From: Leptasterias polaris
Lineage: Eukaryota; Echinodermata; Asteroidea; Forcipulatida; Asteriidae
DNA length: 64,000 nucleotides
Direction: 5' to 3'
Assembly: GCA_037783415.1 (NCBI GenBank)
Contig: JAZGTN010000223.1
Span: forward strand, 372,001 to 436,000
Positions 36,001-45,000 of this stretch are shown here, piece after piece. A model generated the notes under the pieces. That model made no database searches and was not told the origin of the DNA. It saw only the letters and a list, made by a program, of their open reading frames with translations. Each line of letters opens with the position of its first letter. The first letter of the stretch is position 1. Both the position numbers and the translations under genes were made by a program.

Positions 36001-39000
36001 TTGAAGTATCCAAATAGAATTATTACTATTTCATAATTTGATTTTTAGGTATGGAATTAAAGCCTGTCATGGCTACTGCCATGGATGCCTCGTTCATTTG
36101 CACTGAGCCCTAATTTATTAGCCCTCTTACTATCGGTGTGTTTCTTGTGATACCAACCCATACCTCACTATTTGATGCACACACAAGCTACACATGTACA
36201 CACATGTCTAACTTGTCCAAAGTACTTCAATTGGGGCATTTTTTCCATTCTGTATGATGAGCAGCTTCCATAAATAAATGCTTTCAATAAGCAGTACACG
36301 GTCATTGAGTTGGTGGTTTGACAAGGTTCTGGGTTGAAGAACGGAGCGACCGGCAAGGAGCATAGGGTGAGATAAGTTCTGTGAAAGAGTAGATTGATCT
36401 TAAATGCGATTCTCTGGTGGATGGAAAGCCAATGAAGCCCTCTCATAATATCCCAAATACTGTCCTACTTATTTGCATGTGTCACCAATCTGTAAGCGGT
36501 ATCCTTAACTCTTTGGAGCTTCATGATCTAAGATTTGGGTAACTCGTAGAGTAGTGAATTACACTGATCCAAACGCAAGGTGACATATGCAAGAACTAGT
36601 TTTTGTCGTGTCTATCCCGATGCTTCTTATTGCATACCTTGCATTACAACAAATGTTAACATGTTCAGACATACAAAGATGGTCATCTAAGATTACTCTA
36701 AAGTTACTAGCAGAAGAAGAAGGTCGGACAGTTAAGTCTCCTACTTTAACCTCTGTTATGTGTCATCTTCAAATTCTTCGATGTCACGCACTATCGGTGC
36801 ACTATTCGTAGTAACAATTAATACCGGTCCTGCTATCAATCTCTGAGAAACACCATAGTTCGGGAAGCAATTCAGAGAGGATAGAATCAACAGTAACTGC
36901 TTGCCTGCCTACAGTTCTCAAGGTAGGATGCAAACCAACTTGGCCCTACATGTATGTCATTGATACCAGATCTCTCCTCCAGGCGAGCAATCAACACACG
37001 GTTCTCTAAAGTGTCGGTTGCGGCTAAGAAGTCTACTAGAACCAGTATTGCCTCATTACCTCTGTCTATAGTCTGAAGAAGATCATTGCACATGCAAAGA
37101 AGTGCAGTCTCTGTACTGCAACCTTCGCCGTAGGCAGATTGTTTGTTGCCTTGAAGCCCGTTCTTTTTCAGGCAGGTTTGGGGTTGGCTCATAGCAACAC
37201 GCTTTATATAGGACGATAGTTGTTCATGTCCTCACAGTCTAGTGATGGTTTCTTGATGAGTGGCTTCACACGAGCTACCTTGTAGGCATCCAGAAATTGA
37301 CCAGAGGATAGAAACCTGTTAATGATCTCTGCGATTATAGGCAAAAGGTCATCAAGTAATGTAAGTACATCAAATGCAACATTGGCAAAGGATCTATGGT
37401 GCAGGTTTTTTTGGATGACTTCATCACAAAATCGCAAACTTCATCCTCGGAAACCTCCTGAAATTAAGCAAGGAAGGAATTACATCTGATGAACACATTG
37501 GCGGATGGAGCAGTCTTGGAGGCTTTATCAAGAGTTCTTACATGTACATGTAGTTTATGAATCTTTTGGTCAAAAAACTTGACAAACTCGTTTGCCAGCT
37601 CTGCAGACAATATCCCTGATGGCAATACTGTTTGAGTTTTAGCGACAGATAGTTTATCAATAACACTGAAGCTGTTTCTGGACACAGTTTGTTATGACTG
37701 ACCTTTGGTATCTTGTCTTTGCAGTTTGAAGTAGTTTCTTATAATCAGAGCAACTCTCTTGAAAAAATTGGTTATGAACCTCCAAACCAGACGAATACCA
37801 ATTTCTTTCAAAGGAGCGTTTTTGGGGGTGGTGTTTTTTTGCATTCAGGATTGATTTATTATACCATTGAGCATGAGGGCAGAGAGGACTTTATCTTACA
37901 GGTTTTCTCAGGAGCATGTTTATCAAGAATGTTGCTAAGCGCAAAACAGTATTGATAGGCATCAAGCCCATCAGGGGCAGTCAGGATCAACAACATAACG
38001 GAGCACATTCAGATTAATGTTCTTTAACTGCCAGTGACGGTTGGTGGGCTTAGTCGCATTGGGTCATGCCACATTAAGTTCACATTTTACTGCAAAGTGA
38101 TTGGATGGAAGACCATGGAGTATTTCTGTCTTTGACACTAGACTTTCAGTATCTTGAGAAATGATGAGATCAAGGGTGTGCCCTTTATTGAGTGTAGAAC
38201 CAGTCACATGCTGACATTATTGCATTGCAAACTGTCATTGCCGTTTGGAATAATAAAACTAGACATTCAGTTTTTGTCATGTGACAAAAACAAGGTGTTC
38301 GTGGTGAGTGATTGAATGAGTGATTTAATGAATAGGTAACAAAAATTTTAATCCAATTAAACATCAACTTCCGGTTTGGAACGGAAGTCAAGGTCAAATA
38401 GGAATCACATTTTGTGTAGCACAGGATGGGGTGCAATATTAGTTCTAACACCGATGGATGCGAAATGTATTCCAGCATGGTCCCCACAGCACAAATACAT
38501 TTACGTGCAAATTAATCACACGTGCATTTAACATAGGACGTCAACAAAACCGCACGTGTACAGGAGGTTGAACCTCATTGATCGTCAATGACGGTCAACT
38601 GATACGTGCGATTTATCGTCCTTTTTGGACCAGATGTAAAGGTCAAAATGATGTTATTTCTGTGTAAAAGTTCGAGTGGGATTAACGTTCTACAACCTGA
38701 TACAAAAATTATGCTGAAATGATCAGTAGTTTTAAAGATATGAATACGTTAAGATATTTTGAAATTTTCAACTTCCGGTTTGAACCGGAAGTCCGGTTTG
38801 AACCGGAAGTCAGTTCAAATGTTGTAAAGGTTCTGTGTAGCATTTGTCAAACTCTTAATGACCTATCCAATGATGTGTGGATTGTACAAATCCATTCAGT
38901 GGTTCATGAGTTATGTATTTTTCAAGTATTTAAACTTTGATTTAGTGTAATTTGATACCCGATGACGTCATCATGACATCCTCAGGTGTGTGTCGTCTTG

Positions 39001-42000
39001 ATACTTACGTGCAGTTGTCTGATGAGTTTCAATGTTCAATTCAATCTCAATCTTGAGTTATTCCATAGATAAGCTCGAAAGTTGTTTTTTGAAGGAAAAA
39101 AACGAAGGCGAACTTCGACCTACATGTAGGGTAACGACCCAGAAGTTAAGTCATACAATTTTGGCGTTAACTTTTCAAATGTTGCCCCAGCCTTGGTCTA
39201 TCAGATGCCAAACTATGAACATCATAAATTTCATATTCAGTGAGATACTGTACAGCGAAAAGCAAATGGTAATTTTTCACCTTTAAAAACCTTGTAATTC
39301 GACACCTGATGACGTCATTATGACGTAATTCTTCGCGTGCCGTCCTCATATTAAGGTTCAAGATATGCCAAGTTTCAAGTTTGTACAACTTTTACTTTTT
39401 GAGAAATCTGCAAGAGAAAGTTCAGAAGGAAGAAGAAGAAGTGGAAAAAAATAAATTAAAAAATTAACAATAACAATTGGTTTTCGGCTGCTAGCCGAAC
39501 ACCTAAAAAACAAAAAAACTAGAGATTCAGTTTTTGTTTACTACAAAAACATGGTGTTCGTGATTGAATGAATAGGTAACTTCATTATACCTTATCAATC
39601 CAATTCCTGGTTCAGGAGTTATGAATTTTTCAAAAATTAACCATCAACTTCCGGTTTGGACCGGAAGTCGAGGTCAAATAGGGTCACATGTTGATTAGTT
39701 TATGAAGACCTTTCGGATGATGTATAGATTGAAAAAATCCAATGTGTGGTTCAGGAGTTATGAATTTTTCAAAAATTAACCATCAACTTCCGGTTTGAAC
39801 CGGAAGTCAAGGTCAAATGAGGTCAAACTTTATAGCGTTGGTTAAGTTACAAAAGTTGTAACTGATGATGTACAGAAAATAAACAACCAATGAGTGGTTC
39901 AGAAGTTATGATTTTTTCAAATAATAAATTTTAACTTCCGGTTTGAACTGAAAGGCAGAATCAATAGAGGTCACGCTTGGTAGCTTTGGTGAAGTCTTTG
40001 AAGTCCTTTTTTGTTGACGTACATGATAAAAATCAAATATGTGGTTCAGGATTTATAGTTTTTAAAACATTAAAAAGCAACTTCCGACTTTAACCGGAAG
40101 TCAAGGTCAAACGGGGTCACATAATGTGTAGCGCATGATTAGTTTATTACGACCTTTCAGATGATGTATGAATTGTTAAAATCCAAAGTTTGGTTCAGTA
40201 GTTATGAATTTTTCCAATATTAGATGGACCACCGCTGAGATGCAATGCGAAATATATTCCTAAATGAACCTACTTCTGAGAGAATACGCTTGAGAAACAT
40301 AATTTGAGTGGCCAGGGCAAGGTTGTTTACACGTTAATACACTATCGTGCGTCGTCAATGCGGGTCAACTGATAGGTGCATGTTATTGTCCTTTTTCGAC
40401 CAGATGTAATATAAAGGTAAAAATGTTTTCATCTCTGTGCAAAAGTTTGAGCAGGCTTAACGGTCTACACCCTGATACAAAAATTATGCTGAAATGATCA
40501 GTAGTTTTAAAGATATGAATACGATAAGATATTTTGAAATTTTCAACTTCCGGTTTCAGCCGGAAGTCAGCTCAAATGTTGTAAAGGTTCTGCGTAGCGT
40601 TTGTCAAGCTCTTAAAAACCTATCCGATGATGTGTAGATTGTCAAAATCCGAATTATGGTTCATGAGTTATGATTTTTACAAATATTAAACTTTGATTTA
40701 TTGTAATTCGATGCCCGATGATGTCATCATGACGTCATTAGGTTTGTGTCGTCCTGATCCTTAGGTTCAACTATCTGATGGGTTTCAATGTTCAATTCAA
40801 TCTTAATCTCGAGTTATTCCGTAGATAAGTCCGAAAACGATTTTATTAAGGAAAAAAACAAAGGCGAACTTCGACCCAGGGTAACGACCCGGAAGTTAAG
40901 GTCGTATGATTTTGGCGTTAACTTTTCACATGTTGCCCCAGTCTTGATCTATCAGATGCCCAACTATGAACATCATAGCTTTCATATTCAGTGAGATACG
41001 GCAAAAAGCAATCTTTAAAAACCTTGTAATTCGACACCTGATGACGTCATCATGACGTCATGACAACTGTGCCGTCTTCATATTGAGGTTCAATTGTCTG
41101 ATGAGTTTCAAGGTTCAATTCAGTTTCAATGTTGAGTTACGCTGTAGAGAAGAGTTCTAGGGAAGAAGATGGAAAAGAAACTAGAGATTCAGTTTTTGTT
41201 TACTACAAAAACAAGGTGTTCGTGGTGAGACGACATTATACCTTATCAATCCAATGCCTGGTTCAGGAGTTATGAATTTGTCAAAAAATTGAACATCAAC
41301 TTCCGCTTTTGACCGGGAAGTCAAGGTCAAATAGAGTCACATATTGATTAGTTTATGAAGACCTTTCAGATGATGTACACATGTATAGATTGAAAAAATC
41401 AAATGCGTGGTTCAGAAGTTGGGGTGGGTTTCGGCGGGAATTTAAGGTTAGTTAAAGAGGGCCTCCCTAATGTGGAGTCCCACAGGAGATGAAGCTAGGC
41501 CCTATAATTGTCTTTGGTCTTGTTCGGGGTATTAGGAAGGCGCATGGTTGCAAGTCCCTGAACACACTACATCATGTCTACATTGAATTCCTTAAAACAT
41601 TCCACTCCCCTGAGATGCACAACAACCCTCACCAGTTTTGCCCAATCACAAGTATAAGTGGAAATCGCATAAGTGGAAATCAAATTATTTAAATACAATG
41701 AGAATAATTAAATACAATGAAAATAGGATGGTGGTAACGGAACGCGTGAATAGGGGAGAGGTATACCTCCATTGAGATTCTAGGCTGGGGTTTGAAGTCC
41801 CGTGGCTGGTCCAGTCGTGGGCGAATCCGCGAGGTGCTCTGCAGCGACATCAACGTCTGTATACCGGATGAACCAGCGAGGGAGGTAGAAAGTTGACCAT
41901 CAAGAACACGGGTGTGTCATCACTGCAGACGGCAGTAGGTACCGGCGAGGGCTCCATGCGGTCAGCAGGAGATCTCCGGGCCACGCCTCACGGCTGCTAA

Positions 42001-45000
42001 CCCGGCAGTCGAAGTTATCACCCGTCAGTTTCTGGAAACCAAAGCTTAGATTCTGCCGACTCGCAAGCATGGTCCGTCCTTTTAAACCACCGATTACTCG
42101 TGGAATTCCAATGTTCTTCTGGCAAATGCGGTCGGGGACAATGGGTCATCAAGACGAGAATCGCGACCACCGGTTAACATACTTGGACTTACATAAGGTT
42201 GCGTAAACATTATAAATACGAATTCTTAACAATGGTTAATGTTATCTTATTTTACTAGGATCGATTTAATCTTCAGACTATAGTCCCCGTTATTATACAA
42301 ATATTTAGTTGATGCATATGAGTGCATTGTTACAGAATCTGATCCTGAGATAGAAAAGCCAGACTTCACCGACAGACTAAGCCTGTCACAATGCACAAAC
42401 GAAATACATTCAATACATGTTTGTCTTTTATATAACTCACAAATAGATCCTTGTCATTTGAATTTGTCTTCACAATAAACACAAAATAGACACGAAAACT
42501 TGTCCACTCCACACTATAAAAATTGAAATTCTAAAACCCCCTTCTAAACAACCTGGATAACTCCATGTAGACACCAACCTTGTCTGCCGTGACATGATCT
42601 TGCCTTAGTTGGACAAACGGGCGGAAAAAATATATTTTGGAAACGATGCTGGGAAGCGACAAAAGTGTCCTTTAATTCTCCATATCGGACTCTTACATGT
42701 ATATTAAACTTTGCAGCACCACGGTAGAATACATGACACAATGAATGGGTGTTCAACCAATTAAATGACAATGATCTGTGTGTGTGTGTGAGCGTGTCTA
42801 CCCATTCAAACCGAGGACTTTAACAAAAGGGTTCTGGGTGTTTGACAGAGCGAGGACGTCCTCGCTTCGTTTTCGTGTACAAACCCAAATGGGAACGTCG
42901 CTAAAAAAAAATATGTCCAGACAATGGGAGAACAAAGAGAAGTCCTCGGTAAGCGGGATTTACAAACGTGGGTGTGTGTGTATGTGTTGAATGTTTTATT
43001 GTACAACAAACCAAGTTGAATTGAATTTCTCTTCAGATGACATACGCTCGCTTCTACTTCCCAAGACTATTTCCAACGCTGAGTGGTCGAGTAATATTTG
43101 TTGACAGTGACACCATTGTGCAAGGTGACATTGCAGAGCTGAATAATACCAAAATGGAGCCTGGTGTTGCTGTTGCCCTATCAGATGATTGCAGCTCAGT
43201 CTCAAGCAGAGCAAGCTTACGTCAGGTATTGTCAATTACTTTGTCTTATGTCCTTTGACTATGTTGACAGTATGCTTGGGGCCATTCTGTAAAACAACAT
43301 TTCTGCATACACACTTTATGAAATTTACCTCTGGCTCTGATGTTGGAAGCTGTAAGTCCATTCTTATAATTCTTGTGATTTAAACTAACCCATCATTAAA
43401 GTATAAACTTATTTAGAAAACAACAGCTCTGTGAGTTCATGTACTCCATAATCATAAATGATTCATTGCTTTTTTTCTTATACTTTTAATGTTTACTTTA
43501 ATTTTTTACACAATTTCTTAACTCAGCAGGTTGATATGTACATTACTTTGTACAAACGATATAGCAGAGTTTGTTTATTATTACATTTTTACAACACATG
43601 TAAGTGTCCCACACTCGCACCATACCATATCATTCAAGACAATTTGTTTCCAAAGTATTGTAATTTGTAATTTTTTTTTTAATTTTTTTTTTGCGTGATG
43701 CAGAATGTATATGCTAACTATTTGAACTTCCACAATGAGAGAGTCAAGAAACTAGGTCTTAATCCTATGACCTGCTCCTTCAATGTGGGCGTATTTGTTG
43801 CCAATATCAGTCTTTGGAAAGAACAAAAGATCACTGCCAAGCTGGACTACTGGCAAGCTCTCAATGCAAAGTAAGTAGTCAATAAAGTTAATGTCAAGAC
43901 TATAATTCCCATGTGCATGTGTACCATTTTGATCAATGTAAGAGTTAATTGTAATCTGTTTTATTTGTTTGATGTGCAGGGAAGATATATGGGGATCAGG
44001 GACTCTTAGGGGTGGTGGTTACGCAGCCCCACCCATGATGATTATCTTGTACAAACAGCACACAGACATCCCACCAGAATGGCATGTTAGACACCTTGGT
44101 GAGTCTATACTATTATATATTGACTACATGTAGAGTGCTAACATGCCCTGTGTTACATGTATGAACTAAAGCCGTGTGGGTGCATCCATGTTCGTGACAA
44201 ACCTTGGAATTTGTAGGCCTTTTGTCTGGCTCTTTGAATATCAGCAACTTGGCCCTTTGGTTTCCAGATCATAACTTGAGTAAGGAGTAACATTTAGACT
44301 TGTAACTTGTGTTAGAAGACTGTTATCTGGGAAAGGAAAGTTTGGATTGTTTTGGGGATACAAAGGTCCATTGTCAAGGTCATGATGGTGAGTTTAAGTA
44401 AATAGATCAAAATGTCAAGGTCAATGTGCACAGGTGTAGGAATACGGTTTGGTGATATCTTTGGATAGCTAGAATGTATAAGGGCTAAGGTGTTTCAACA
44501 GCATCACTGTTTCTTTATTCAATCCTATGTGTCATTGAATCAAATCTGGCAGCCTAGATTTATTCATGGGTGATGATGTGGATGAGCAGTCACTTGGCAC
44601 ATAGCCTATAAAGCACATTTTGTTTCTGTCAAAATTTTCCCTAGAGTTTAAAATTCTTCCAGCGTCAGTCATGCACATACATGTTAACATGCATAAAACA
44701 TGTCTGCACCCAAGAGGCTTAAAAATATGTGCACCTATAATGGAAAGTTAGTGCTCTATGGTCCATACAGTACCTCTCAGGCATGAGCGTATAATGCACT
44801 CGGCGTATACCTTAAAATTACTGAAACAAAATTTAAGTGTTAACGTAAAAGGCGCACCACCATATAAGACGCATCATAAATTTAACTCGATGCAGGCCTA
44901 GACTTTCATCTTTGAGAGGTCAAGGCTATTTTTCATTTTACAAAGGGCACTTTCATTAGAAAATCTTAAAGTCTATGGGAAACTTCTGAAGGGGCACCAA

